Part shown: piece after piece, positions 1 to 7,898 of the stretch | Layout: each line of letters begins with the position of its first letter | Numbering within the stretch: position 1 is the first letter of the stretch | Source of the DNA: Streptomyces sp. DSM 15324 | Lineage (GTDB): Bacteria > Actinomycetota > Actinomycetes > Streptomycetales > Streptomycetaceae | Direction of reading: 5' to 3' | Assembly (NCBI RefSeq): GCF_001514285.1 | Contig: NZ_KQ949023.1 | Coordinates: 310,001 to 374,000 of the forward strand | Length of the DNA: 64,000 nt | Made by a program: the position numbers and the translations under genes | The notes under the pieces: model-generated | Seen by the model: only the letters and a program-made list of their open reading frames with translations | The model's database searches: none | What the model was told of the DNA's origin: nothing

Positions 1-483
1 AAGGTCTCGCTCCTGGACGCCGCGCGCGAGATCGACATCCGCCGCCGCCTCCCGCAGGGCGTGCGCTGCTACACGGGTGACGACTTCAACTACCCCGAGC
101 TGATCGCGGGCGACGAGCAGGGCTTCAGCCACGCCCTGCTCGGCATCTTCGACCCGCTGGGCCCGCTGGCGGCCGAGGCGGTACGGCGCCTGGACACGGG
201 CGACAAGGCCGGCTTCCGTGCCCTGCTCGACCCCACGGTCGCCCTCTCCCGCCACCTCTTCCAGACCCCCACCCGCTTCTACAAGACGGGCGTGGTGTTC
301 CTGGCCTGGCTGGCCGGCCACCAGTCGCACTTCACGATGGTCGGCGGCCTTCAGTCGGCGCGCAGCCTCCCGCACTTCGCGCGTGCCTACGAACTCGCCG
401 ACGGCCTGGGCCTGTTCCCCGACCCGAAGCTGGCCGAGGACCGTATGAAGACCCTCCTCGCCCTGTACGGGGTGAACCAGTGA
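1..483 (+). CDS. DUF993-like (dihydrodipicolinate synthase-like) protein, 3' part
   Basis: The frame is open from base 1 to a TGA at 481-483, so only the last 160 residues are present and the start lies left of the window. The text (YTGDDFNYPELIAGDEQGFSH, then FYKTGVVFLAWLAGHQSHF) looks like the C-terminal half of the DUF993 family. These are TIM-barrel proteins distantly related to dihydrodipicolinate synthase, usually found with sugar oxidoreductases and sugar isomerases. Its stop overlaps the next gene's GTG start, so the two are translationally coupled. This supports a shared role in breaking down a sugar or polyol. The substrate cannot be read from the sequence. Family assignment is from memory and fairly secure. 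Confidence 0.8.
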   Translation, partial: KVSLLDAAREIDIRRRLPQGVRCYTGDDFNYPELIAGDEQGFSHALLGIFDPLGPLAAEAVRRLDTGDKAGFRALLDPTVALSRHLFQTPTRFYKTGVVFLAWLAGHQSHFTMVGGLQSARSLPHFARAYELADGLGLFPDPKLAEDRMKTLLALYGVNQ

Positions 484-1310
484 GCGATCTCGCGCGTTTC
501 AGCATCAACCAGATGACGGTGAAGCAGCTGTCGATGCCGGAACTGGTGGATGCCTGCCTGGAGTTGGGCGTCCCCGGGGTGGGCCTGTGGCGCGAGCCGG
601 TCCAGACGTACGGCCTGGAGGCGACGGCCAAACTGATCCGCGACGCGGGCCTGACGGTCACCACCCTCTGCCGCGGCGGCTTTTTCACGGCGATCGACCC
701 GGCCGAACGCACGAAGGCCCTGGACGACAACCGCCGGGCGGTCGAGGAGGCGGCCACCCTCGGCACCGAGGTCCTGGTCCTGGTCTCCGGCGGCCTCCCG
801 GCCGGCTCCAAGGACCTGCACGGGGCGCGGGAGCGGATCGCCGACGCCCTGGGCGAACTGGGTCCCCATGCCGAACGGCACGGAGTGAAGCTGGCCATCG
901 AACCCCTCCACCCCATGTACGCCGCCGACCGCTGCGTGGTCTCCACCCTCGCCCAGGCCCTGGACCTCGCGGAGCGCTTCCCGGCCCACCAGGTCGGCGT
1001 GACGGTCGACACGTACCACATCTGGTGGGACGACCGGGCCCCCGCCCAGATCGCCCGCGCGGGCGCCTCGGGCCGTATCCACACCTTCCAGCTGGCCGAC
1101 TGGACGACCCCCCTCCCCGAGGGCGTCCTCACCGGCCGCGGCCAGATCGGCGACGGCGCGATCGACATGCGCGAGTGGCTGGCGTACGTCGAACAGGCCG
1201 GCTACACGGGACCCGTCGAGGTCGAACTCTTCAACGACGGCCTGTGGGCCAGGGACGGCCGCGAGGTACTGGCGGAGACGGCGGAGAGGTTCGCCCGGCA
1301 CGTCCTCTGA
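480..1310 (+). CDS. Sugar phosphate isomerase/epimerase (xylose isomerase-like TIM barrel)
   Basis: A 276-aa cytoplasmic protein of the AP-endonuclease-2/xylose-isomerase barrel family. The family signature acids and histidines sit at strand ends: LAIEPLHPMY (metal-binding Glu), GVTVDTYHIWWDD (Asp and His), IHTFQLADW, and a late VEVELFND Glu. Length is normal for the family. The GTG start at 480 overlaps the upstream TGA (GTGA), which fixes the start. It is probably a sugar or keto-sugar isomerase/epimerase acting with the DUF993-like protein. A hairpin terminator follows. The exact reaction is not determinable; IolE/IolI-type inosose enzymes belong to the same fold. Confidence 0.88.
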   Translation: MSDLARFSINQMTVKQLSMPELVDACLELGVPGVGLWREPVQTYGLEATAKLIRDAGLTVTTLCRGGFFTAIDPAERTKALDDNRRAVEEAATLGTEVLVLVSGGLPAGSKDLHGARERIADALGELGPHAERHGVKLAIEPLHPMYAADRCVVSTLAQALDLAERFPAHQVGVTVDTYHIWWDDRAPAQIARAGASGRIHTFQLADWTTPLPEGVLTGRGQIGDGAIDMREWLAYVEQAGYTGPVEVELFNDGLWARDGREVLAETAERFARHVL

Positions 1311-1333
1311 CCACCTCGGATCCACCGAACCCG

Positions 1334-1376
1334 CAGACGGCCGCCGGATGTCGAAAAACACTCCGGCGGCCGTCTG
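1334..1376. terminator. Hairpin terminator
   Basis: A perfect 14-bp inverted repeat (1334-1347 with 1363-1376) surrounds a 15-base loop that contains AAAAA. It lies 24 bp after the isomerase stop and has no following T-run, as is common for Streptomyces terminators. Confidence 0.75.
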
Positions 1377-1384
1377 ACGGCACG

Positions 1385-1411
1385 TCGCTTTGCAACTGCT
1401 CATGCGATAAT
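1385..1411 (+). promoter_or_regulatory. Candidate promoter (extended -10) for the toxin locus
   Basis: GATAAT at 1406-1411 is preceded by TGC, giving an extended -10 element, 32 bp before the GTG of the next gene. No good -35 is seen at the usual distance. The AT-rich patch stands out against the surroundings. Weak evidence only. Confidence 0.3.
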
Positions 1412-1443
1412 ACGTTCGACGGATTGCCGGTGGGGGGAGCGGT

Positions 1444-1818
1444 GTGACGGGCTGGGACATAGACGTCGCCGGGGTGCGCGGAGTTCTGCGGAACACCGGC
1501 ACGGCGGCGAAGTCACTGTCGGACACGGGCCGGGCGATGCAGGGCAACCTGGAGGAGGCGGCCTCGGCGGCGGGGACGATCACCAGCCAGTACGGCCCGT
1601 ACAGCAGCACGGCCGGACTGGTGGGCGCGGCGCTGGCGGAGTTCCTCGACCAGTGGGCGCGTGATCTGGTGTACATCGCCGAGCGCACGTCGAAGTCGCT
1701 GAACGGCGCGGCCGAGGCCACGGGCCACTATGCCCAGGGCGACCTGACGATGGCGGCCACGGCACAGCGGGAGGCGGCCAAGGAGCCGAAGGTCGATCTG
1801 CCGGGGGCGGCCAAGTGA
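1444..1818 (+). CDS. WXG100-like small helical protein (DUF6507-like)
   Basis: A 124-aa acidic, mostly helical protein opening with MTGWDIDVAGVRGVLRNTG. It has no signal peptide or membrane segment. Small size, a GW near the start, and alanine-rich amphipathic helices resemble ESX/WXG100 partner proteins; from memory Streptomyces homologues are labelled DUF6507. Its TGA overlaps the GTG of the large toxin gene, so the pair is coupled. The likely role, inferred, is as export partner or chaperone for the toxin in a type VII-like pathway. No secretion ATPase (EccC) lies in the window. A GGGGG-rich ribosome site precedes the GTG. Confidence 0.65.
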   Translation: MTGWDIDVAGVRGVLRNTGTAAKSLSDTGRAMQGNLEEAASAAGTITSQYGPYSSTAGLVGAALAEFLDQWARDLVYIAERTSKSLNGAAEATGHYAQGDLTMAATAQREAAKEPKVDLPGAAK

Positions 1819-4142
1819 GCGACGGGGCAACCCTGATCGACCCGTCCGGCATCCCGCACTTCATCGGCGACCTGTCCACCCTGGACACGGACGTGATGTT
1901 GCTGACCGCGAACGCGGCCCAGTTCCGGGCGTCGGGCGCGAACGTCCACACCACCTTCCAGAACCTCTCCGCCGTCTACCGCACCCCCGACGCGGCCGAA
2001 CTGCTCTCCTCCACCCTGCCGGTGAAGACGAAGGCGGACGGCTTCGCGGACGACCTGGAGAAGGTCGCGTCGGCGCTGTCGGACTACAGCGCCGAGGTGC
2101 AACCCCTGGTGGAGCGGCTGGCGACCCTGAAGACGGAGGCCACCGCCTTCGTGGACTCGCTCTCCGGGGACGACGACTGGCGCAAGGATCAGGACAAGGT
2201 CGACCGCAACAACCAGCTCTGGCGGGACGTCAACCACACGGTCGCGGCCTTCCAGGCGGCCGAGCGGACCTGCCACAACAAGATCACCGCGCTGGTCGGG
2301 GGCTCGAGGACCACCGTCGACGACGGCTCGCACGGCAAGCACATGTACGGCTACCGCGCCGAGGACCTCGACCACGCGCCGGCGACCCCGTGGGGCGCCC
2401 CGGCCGAGCGGGAGTACGAGGGCTGGGACTGGCTGACCCACCAGGCGGGCCAGGTCTGGGACGGCATCTGGACCGACGGCGTGATGGCCACCATCCACGG
2501 CGTGGGGACCCTCTTCGGCGCCGACGGCGCGGACGCGGCGGGCCAGGCGTGGAAGGGCCTGGCCCAACTCGCCACGGCCTCGGCCCTGACCAGCGCCACC
2601 CTCGGCACCTGGTGGCTGGTCCCGGAGGACGAACTCCCGTCCTGGCTGCGCGAATCCCGTACGGCCTACAAGGAGACCGTCAAGGGCCTCGTCGCCTGGG
2701 ACACCTGGAAGACCAACCCGTCCCGCGCGGCGGGGGCGGTGGGCTTCAACGTGCTGACGCTCCTGGGCACGGAGGGCACGGGCGCCGCGGCCTCCGGAGC
2801 CGCCAAGTCCTCCGCGGCGGCCCGCGCCCTGTCGACGGCCGGCAAGATCGGCCGCGCCATCGACCCGATGACGTACGCGGGCAAGGCGGGCACGTTCGCC
2901 TTCACCAAGGTCGGCGACACCTTCCGCACCCTGAGGAACCTCCACACCGGCACCACCTTCAACCTCCTGGACCACGCGGACGCCCTCCGCTCCCCGAAGA
3001 TCCCGGACAACGCGATCCCGTACGTCGACGCCAGGGGTGACATCGTCTACCTGACCGAGGACGGCCATGTCCTGAACGCCGACGGGGGGCTGCGCCAGCA
3101 CGCAGATGAGGCGGCGAGGGAACTCGGGTCCCATGACCGCGGTCTTCTGGATTCGACCACCTCGATGCCTGCGTCGCGGATGCAGCAGCCCGAGCTCGTT
3201 TCGGCGTCCGGTGGCGCCGATCCGGTGCACGGTGCATCCGCGAGTCACGACTCACCCGCTGCCTCGGGCGGTGGCCACGCCGACGGTTCGGGAGCCGGTG
3301 GTGATCATGCTGTGCCCGGACACGAGATCGCCCCGCCCGGCGACCACGGGGGTTCCTGGCCGGACACCGGCGGTCACGGTGAGGCAATGCCGCCGGGCGG
3401 TCACGGTGAGGCAATGCCGCCGGGCGGTCACGAACCGGCCGACGGAGCTTCGCCGCCCGAGCAGCCGCCCGGCCATGAGCCCATGGTGCGAGGAGGCGAG
3501 ACGGAGCAGCAACTCCGAGACGCCATCAAACAGATCCCGGGCGACAAGCGACCCAAGCCCGACGTCCTGGACAGGGCGCTCCAACGCCTGGCCACCGTCC
3601 CGAACGGCCAGCAGGTGGCGGAGATCATCGCTTCAGGGCGTTTCGGCCGAAGTGACGGCTTCGGGCAAGTGGTGTCGTCGTTGGGTGCCCGTAAGGAAGC
3701 GATGTTCCAGCCCGGCGTCGACCAGATCGTCTTTGCCGAAGATCTGGCCCGAAGCGGGGTTCCGGCGCAGAACATCGAATTCGAGTACAAGATTCCGGTG
3801 GGTGCGGATGCGGACATTCGCATCACCGATGAATCCGGATCTGTTTACACCTATCAAATGAAACACCTCAATAATCCCATTGATCAGGTCTCCGAGATCA
3901 CCAGGGGCAAATATCTCCTCCAACTGGCGGTGACCGAGGCTGAGCACCGCGTCATGCTGGTGGATGGCGGTAGGGGCACACGGGCTGAGTGGATGGCGAA
4001 CGGCTCCTACGAAGCTCTCCTGGACATCCATAACGGCGGACGTGGTCGAAAAGGCCAAGGCATTACATTCGTCGTGCGCTTGGAGGATGGCACACTGGTG
4101 ATTCCGCCTGGCGCTAAGACCGACCCCAAGGACATGTTGTGA
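1815..4142 (+). CDS. Polymorphic toxin: WXG/LXG-like N-terminus, nuclease-like C-terminus
   Basis: A 775-aa protein. Residues 1-180 are helical and WXG/LXG-like. Residues 200-360 contain Trp- and Ala-rich hydrophobic stretches of the pre-toxin type. About 430-560 is a low-complexity Gly/His/Pro linker with a duplicated GHGEAMPPG unit. About 570-775 is the toxin module. Near residues 654-682 it shows FEYKIPVGADADIRI and then YQMK, a spacing like the D...(E/Q)xK core of PD-(D/E)XK nucleases. Base composition falls from about 2.3 kb of very GC-rich sequence to clearly AT-richer text after 3650, matching the downstream gene. The 4-bp overlap with that gene marks a toxin-immunity pair. Nuclease activity is inferred, not shown. 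Confidence 0.72.
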   Translation: MSDGATLIDPSGIPHFIGDLSTLDTDVMLLTANAAQFRASGANVHTTFQNLSAVYRTPDAAELLSSTLPVKTKADGFADDLEKVASALSDYSAEVQPLVERLATLKTEATAFVDSLSGDDDWRKDQDKVDRNNQLWRDVNHTVAAFQAAERTCHNKITALVGGSRTTVDDGSHGKHMYGYRAEDLDHAPATPWGAPAEREYEGWDWLTHQAGQVWDGIWTDGVMATIHGVGTLFGADGADAAGQAWKGLAQLATASALTSATLGTWWLVPEDELPSWLRESRTAYKETVKGLVAWDTWKTNPSRAAGAVGFNVLTLLGTEGTGAAASGAAKSSAAARALSTAGKIGRAIDPMTYAGKAGTFAFTKVGDTFRTLRNLHTGTTFNLLDHADALRSPKIPDNAIPYVDARGDIVYLTEDGHVLNADGGLRQHADEAARELGSHDRGLLDSTTSMPASRMQQPELVSASGGADPVHGASASHDSPAASGGGHADGSGAGGDHAVPGHEIAPPGDHGGSWPDTGGHGEAMPPGGHGEAMPPGGHEPADGASPPEQPPGHEPMVRGGETEQQLRDAIKQIPGDKRPKPDVLDRALQRLATVPNGQQVAEIIASGRFGRSDGFGQVVSSLGARKEAMFQPGVDQIVFAEDLARSGVPAQNIEFEYKIPVGADADIRITDESGSVYTYQMKHLNNPIDQVSEITRGKYLLQLAVTEAEHRVMLVDGGRGTRAEWMANGSYEALLDIHNGGRGRKGQGITFVVRLEDGTLVIPPGAKTDPKDML
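3372..3425 (+). repeat. 27-bp tandem repeat, two copies, in the toxin linker
   Basis: Two adjacent in-frame 27-bp copies encode GHGEAMPPG twice, in the low-complexity linker between the conserved N-terminus and the toxin module. Such a repeat could act as a recombination joint for swapping toxin tips; that use is inference. Confidence 0.85.
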
Positions 4143-5152
4143 TCACCACCGACTCGATCGGCGACTGGCTCTGGGAGATCGCCCCGCGCCACGAGGTCAA
4201 GCCCTCACGCGCCATCGACCACGCAGTAGCCGTGTGGAACATCCTGGCCGCGGCGGGTGTGGCTATCCCCGTTGCTGAGGTCAGTGTCGGCGTTCGTGCC
4301 GGTGACGACATGCGCGGGGTTCGCTTCGAAGCGTCTGGTCTCCCCCTGGAATCGGTGCCGCTCGTGCCGGGGAGCGCCCTCGCCAGTGCCGCGGAGCAGG
4401 TCGATGCAGTGCAGGGCGACACCGTCGTCAGAGTTCGAATGCGTTGCCCTGGCGAATGGCGGGAGGCAGGGGTCCGGCACCGGGTGGAACAGCTCTTCAC
4501 GCTCCAGGTCGATATCTGGGACCGGAGCCTACTGACGGTGCTGCTGGAGACCTACTCCGACGCATGGCTGACCATGGACACGCGTGGGCGTGAACAGCTC
4601 GCCGTGCACGAGGAAAACGCCCCTCGGCTCGAGTTCGCCCTGACGGAGATCTCAAAGTATTTCGGATGTTCCCCAACGCCCGGGGATGAGAACCGTTACG
4701 CCATTCCGACCGAGACCGGATTCGAAGACGTGAGGATCGAGGGGCCCGCGTACATTGACGCGTGGCGGACTTTCGAGGTGCTCGACCGGTCCCGGCGGCT
4801 CCGGTCCTCGCTGCCGGATTCGGAGCAGGAGTATTCAGCGACGACGGAACAACCCGTCCGGTACTACACCGTTCAGGAAGGAGGACAGGTCCTGGGCTAT
4901 GTGTGGGCCGCGCAAGGGGACGACGCGGCAGGTTTCGAACCGCGGACTGCCGCGGGGGAACCGGCTTTCGAGGCCGGGCGGGCATGGCTCCTGCGACTGC
5001 GTCAGGCTCGTCGACAAGGCATCTCTGCCTCCCAAGTCCTGCATTGGCTCAATGAGCAGGGAACTCCCGCCGGCATCGGCCACTTGGTCGAGGACGAACC
5101 CCGGAACTGCCCTTCGCTCGAAGAGCTGGAAGATCTGTCAGGCCGCTGGTAG
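4139..5152 (+). CDS. Probable immunity protein for the upstream toxin
   Basis: A 337-aa soluble protein starting with GTG at 4139, overlapping the toxin stop by 4 bp. This is the classic arrangement for an immunity gene. No family name is recognised. Two parts are visible. Residues 1-200 contain SDAW, a D..GR element, ENAPRLEFALTEISKYFG and a P.PGD loop. A C-terminal part (about 235-337) contains YYTVQEGG, LGYVWAA and a C-terminal helical segment. The first part matches the orphan gene at 7899-8546, so both belong to one family. Codon use is less GC-biased than in neighbouring housekeeping genes, which suggests it arrived together with the toxin tip. Confidence 0.65.
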   Translation: MITTDSIGDWLWEIAPRHEVKPSRAIDHAVAVWNILAAAGVAIPVAEVSVGVRAGDDMRGVRFEASGLPLESVPLVPGSALASAAEQVDAVQGDTVVRVRMRCPGEWREAGVRHRVEQLFTLQVDIWDRSLLTVLLETYSDAWLTMDTRGREQLAVHEENAPRLEFALTEISKYFGCSPTPGDENRYAIPTETGFEDVRIEGPAYIDAWRTFEVLDRSRRLRSSLPDSEQEYSATTEQPVRYYTVQEGGQVLGYVWAAQGDDAAGFEPRTAAGEPAFEAGRAWLLRLRQARRQGISASQVLHWLNEQGTPAGIGHLVEDEPRNCPSLEELEDLSGRW

Positions 5153-5203
5153 CCAGGGCGCCTTGATCGCAAGCCCATCGTCCTGAGCTTACGGAGACTC
5201 AAG

Positions 5204-6619
5204 ATGACCGTAGACGTCATCGCCCTTACCCCGAAAACGCCCGACCAGGCGTCCCTGCTGGCCGCTCTCCACGCCGGTGGCCCCGATCTCGAACTGACCG
5301 CGACCGACGACGGTGCGGTCCTCCAGCTGTGCACCGCCGCGGGCCGCCCGCTGGTGGCCGTAGAGGCTCCGCTGCTCGTCCACGTGCCGGGTGAGGCAGA
5401 ACGTCTCCTGGGCGCCGCGACCACCCCTCCCGAGCCGCCGTACTGGTGGACCGAGGTACGCGCCACCACGACCGCTCCCGAGGCGGAGCGGCTCGCCAAA
5501 TCCGTGTGCGGGCGCCTGACCATGCTCCTCGGCGGCACCACCTGGCCGCCGGGGGCGGCTCGCACCTCCCGTGTCACCGTCCCGGACGAACCCCCCGGTA
5601 CCCAGGACTTCCCGACCGTCGACGCGCTGACCGACTCGACCGCCGTCGTCCTCTCCGACCGTCCGCTCCTCCCGCTCACCGCCTGGCTCTCGGACACGCT
5701 CCGAGCCGCGGCGCAGTCGAACCGCGCCCTCCACCTCGTCACGCCACCGCACGTCCGCCTCACCCTGCCCCTGCGCACCGCACTCGGCGGGGCACCCAAC
5801 CGCTGGGTCGTCCAGGACCCGCAGGGCGGTTATTACGACGGCCTGTCCGGGGCGCGTCTGGCCTGGCAGAGCGGCAGCGGCACCTTCACCCCCGTCGACG
5901 GCACCCTCGCCGACGCCTTCACCGCCGGGGCCGCGCCCACCGAGCACCGGCAGCTCACCCTCACTTTCCGTGCGGTGCACGTACCCGACGAGCGGCTCGT
6001 GCTCGGCCGCGCGCTGGAGACTGCCTGGCGCCACCTCACCGGCTCCCCGCCCCTCGGCTGGGGCACGGCTGAGCCAGCCAATCTCCCCTGGTCGCCGCAC
6101 CAGTTGACCGACCTCGCCCGGGACCGGGCCCCGGCCCCCACCCACCTCGTCGCCGTCGGCGCCCCCTTCCATCCGGCGTCCATCGCCACCCAGCGCGTCG
6201 CCCGTACGACGGCGGGCGTCGCCGAAGAGGTCACCCTCACCCTCGGCTACGAGCGCCCTGAGGACATGCCGCTCGGCACCTTGGAATCCCTCGCCGCGAC
6301 CCTCGTCACGGAACACGCCCTGACGACGATGCTCGTCACCGTCCGCGCGGCCCGCGCCGACCTCACCCTGCCGCCACGGGTGGAGGGACCACCCCTGCCG
6401 GTCTCGTTCACCCTGGGGCCACGCGACGTGAAGAGCATCGGCCTTCCCCGCGCCGAGCGCCCACCGATCCCCGCCCAGCCGCACCGACTCGGCTCACCGG
6501 CGTCCCCGGCCCTCCACTATCCCCTGGGCGACGGCACCGACCCGAGGGCCTGGAAAGCTCTCCAGACCCTCGGCGCCCACCTCAAGACCGCTGCGGGAGG
6601 ACCAGCTTCCCGTCCCTGA
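5204..6619 (+). CDS. DUF6177-like protein of type VII-like/toxin loci
   Basis: A 471-aa cytoplasmic protein (MTVDVIALTPKTPDQASLLA...), without signal peptide or obvious catalytic motif. From memory it resembles the DUF6177 family, which sits in Streptomyces ESX-like gene sets beside WXG100-like proteins. It has repeated short beta/alpha stretches and a C-terminal Pro-rich tail. It begins 51 bp after the immunity gene on the same strand, with GGAGA before the ATG, so it may be part of the same transcript. Its GC content is much higher than that of the immunity gene, so it probably belongs to the conserved backbone of the locus. Function is unknown. Confidence 0.65.
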   Translation: MTVDVIALTPKTPDQASLLAALHAGGPDLELTATDDGAVLQLCTAAGRPLVAVEAPLLVHVPGEAERLLGAATTPPEPPYWWTEVRATTTAPEAERLAKSVCGRLTMLLGGTTWPPGAARTSRVTVPDEPPGTQDFPTVDALTDSTAVVLSDRPLLPLTAWLSDTLRAAAQSNRALHLVTPPHVRLTLPLRTALGGAPNRWVVQDPQGGYYDGLSGARLAWQSGSGTFTPVDGTLADAFTAGAAPTEHRQLTLTFRAVHVPDERLVLGRALETAWRHLTGSPPLGWGTAEPANLPWSPHQLTDLARDRAPAPTHLVAVGAPFHPASIATQRVARTTAGVAEEVTLTLGYERPEDMPLGTLESLAATLVTEHALTTMLVTVRAARADLTLPPRVEGPPLPVSFTLGPRDVKSIGLPRAERPPIPAQPHRLGSPASPALHYPLGDGTDPRAWKALQTLGAHLKTAAGGPASRP

Positions 6620-6633
6620 CGCCCGTCACGCAG

Positions 6634-6897
6634 TCACTGCCCCCTCCCCGCCGCCATGATGCCGACGCATTCTTCGAGCGCCGCGTGCAATGCCGGTACG
6701 AAGGCTGCGAGTTCGGCATCCGTGGATCTGCCTGCCTCCAGTACGGCGCCGACGACCGTCACCAGTACGGCGGACGCCTTCAGGGCGTGCGCGTCGGCCA
6801 GCTCCTCCAGGAAACCGCCGGGGCGCGCCATCACGAACGCCTCTTTGCCGGTGCCGGGGTCGACGCCGACGCTGCGGAATCTCCTCGCGCTGCTCAT
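6634..6897 (-). CDS. Small conserved hypothetical protein (87 aa)
   Basis: Start ATG at 6897 overlaps the TGA of the upstream minus-strand gene (ATGA), which selects this start over longer in-frame alternatives. The protein opens MSSARRFRSVGVDPGTGKEA and continues as one helical domain with an Ala-rich core. There is no signal peptide, metal motif or recognised family. Together with the 96-aa gene before it, it forms a two-gene unit divergent from a GntR regulator, and is therefore probably controlled by that regulator. It converges with the DUF6177-like gene, leaving only 14 bp between stops. Confidence 0.6.
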   Translation of the reverse strand: MSSARRFRSVGVDPGTGKEAFVMARPGGFLEELADAHALKASAVLVTVVGAVLEAGRSTDAELAAFVPALHAALEECVGIMAAGRGQ

Positions 6898-7184
6898 GCG
6901 GCGGCCTCCAAGGGGACGTAGTCCTGGCCGAGCGTCGCGAGAACCGCCGCGCGGCGCCGCTCCTGCTGGAGGTGCCTGCGGTCTCGTTCGTCCCGCTCGC
7001 GCTCCCATACGGCGAGGTACGGCCGGACGAGGGGCAGACCGTCGGCCGGGATGGTGTCCGGGCGGCACGCCCGCGTCCGACGCAGAGGCGGAGAGGCGGT
7101 GGAGAAAGGGGCCACTGCAAGGGCCCGGTGCGCCCCGCGAGGCGGCAGGAAGAGGCTCAGGATCGCGGCCAGTAGGCTGCGCAT
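6894..7184 (-). CDS. Small hypothetical protein (96 aa)
   Basis: Starts MRSLLAAILSLFLPPRGAHRA, a short hydrophobic N-terminus followed by an Arg-rich middle and a charged helix with RERDERDRRH. The hydrophobic part is short for a signal peptide and has no cleavage site, so the protein may only touch the membrane. It overlaps the 87-aa gene by 4 bp and is divergent from the GntR gene. The last codons (QDYVPLEAAA) recur in a decayed copy at 8583-8614, so this gene and the GntR gene once existed twice here. No known family recognised. Confidence 0.6.
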   Translation of the reverse strand: MRSLLAAILSLFLPPRGAHRALAVAPFSTASPPLRRTRACRPDTIPADGLPLVRPYLAVWERERDERDRRHLQQERRRAAVLATLGQDYVPLEAAA

Positions 7185-7280
7185 AGGTCGACTCCTATCT
7201 CAGTCGGCTCAGCCCCGGCACGGAAGCTCTCACCCTTCCCGCCGGGGCGCTTTCATTTCGCCCTAGCTTACCCGTATAGC

Positions 7281-7310
7281 GGTAGTGGTAGGTAGTAGTT
7301 GGTAGTAGTA
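7281..7310 (+). repeat. Three 10-bp direct repeats, probable GntR operator
   Basis: GGTAGTGGTA, GGTAGTAGTT and GGTAGTAGTA follow each other without gaps, one per helical turn. They lie in the 168-bp divergent gap between the 96-aa gene and the GntR gene. Phased direct repeats are typical operator architecture. The sequence is A/T-richer than its surroundings. Binding by the adjacent GntR protein is inferred. Confidence 0.55.
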
Positions 7311-7352
7311 CTAAGTGATGCGTGGTTGCAGGCAGCGGCATACGTTCAACGA

Positions 7353-7625
7353 GTGGACGAGATCAGCCCTGATTCACCGCAGTACGTGTACGAACAGCTC
7401 GCCGCGATCATCGAACGCAGGATTCGCACCGGCGTGCATCCGCCGGGCACTCGACTACCCGGCGAACTGACCATGACGCACGAGTACAAAGTCGGTCCCG
7501 GCACAGTCCGGCGCGCCCTCGACATCCTTCGCGACCGGGGCTTGGTGGTGACCGTGCGGGCCCGTGGGTCGTTCGTGGCCGATCCTCTGCCGCCCGCCCC
7601 CGACGCCGCCGTACGCCCGTCATAG
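7353..7625 (+). CDS. Stand-alone GntR-family regulator (90 aa)
   Basis: Almost the whole protein is a GntR winged helix-turn-helix: SPQYVYEQLAAIIERRI, the hinge GVHPPGTRLPGE, a recognition helix with GTVRRALDILRDRGL, and the wing VVTVRARGSFVADP. There is no effector-binding domain, so it is shorter than HutC or FadR members. Such mini-GntR proteins occur in Streptomyces accessory elements and plasmids. I chose GTG 7353 because the homologous text starts there; a TTG at 7299 would translate the repeat array and is unlikely. It is divergent from two small genes, with three 10-bp direct repeats between. Confidence 0.8.
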   Translation: MDEISPDSPQYVYEQLAAIIERRIRTGVHPPGTRLPGELTMTHEYKVGPGTVRRALDILRDRGLVVTVRARGSFVADPLPPAPDAAVRPS

Positions 7626-7641
7626 AGAAGCGCGTGCGCCA

Positions 7642-7802
7642 GAATTCTGCGGCGGGACTGCGTCACCGGTCGCCGCAAGCGGAGTCAACCACTGGGGTAT
7701 TGCCCCGATGTTGTCCGTGACTCGACGCAGGAGTACGGCCGGACCAGGAGGCGCGTGAGGCGTCCCCTGGTCCGGTCGTACCGTCAGATCGCCGCAGAAT
7801 TC
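7642..7802. repeat. Inverted repeat pair bracketing a 161-bp non-coding segment
   Basis: A 13-bp perfect inverted repeat (7642-7654 with 7790-7802, GAATTCTGCGGCG) brackets 7655-7789. Inside is a second, stronger hairpin (7733-7748 with 7766-7781; 16 bp with one G-T pair). The segment lies between the GntR gene and the orphan immunity gene and has no convincing ORF. It could be a terminator, an RNA structure or a small non-autonomous element. No target-site duplication was identified. Confidence 0.6.
7733..7781. terminator. Strong hairpin, possible terminator of the GntR gene
   Basis: A 16-bp stem (one G-T pair) with a 17-base loop, 108 bp after the GntR stop and 118 bp before the next start. 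There is no T-run. It would insulate the GntR gene from the following gene. Confidence 0.5.
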
Positions 7803-7898
7803 CGGGCGAGGAATGCCGGGATGACAGTCCTCCTTCGTGTCACCGACAGATCCCTCACCATTCCCCCGAACGGCCCGACGCTCCCGTAAGGAAACACC

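Noticed and set aside
1728..3248. 506-residue minus-strand open frame opposite the toxin
   Set aside because: Low-complexity Arg/Gly/Val text with no family motif; it is the mirror of a GC-rich gene.
7299..7352. TTG start giving an 18-residue longer GntR protein
   Set aside because: It would translate the 10-bp repeat array, has no ribosome site, and homologous text begins at GTG 7353.
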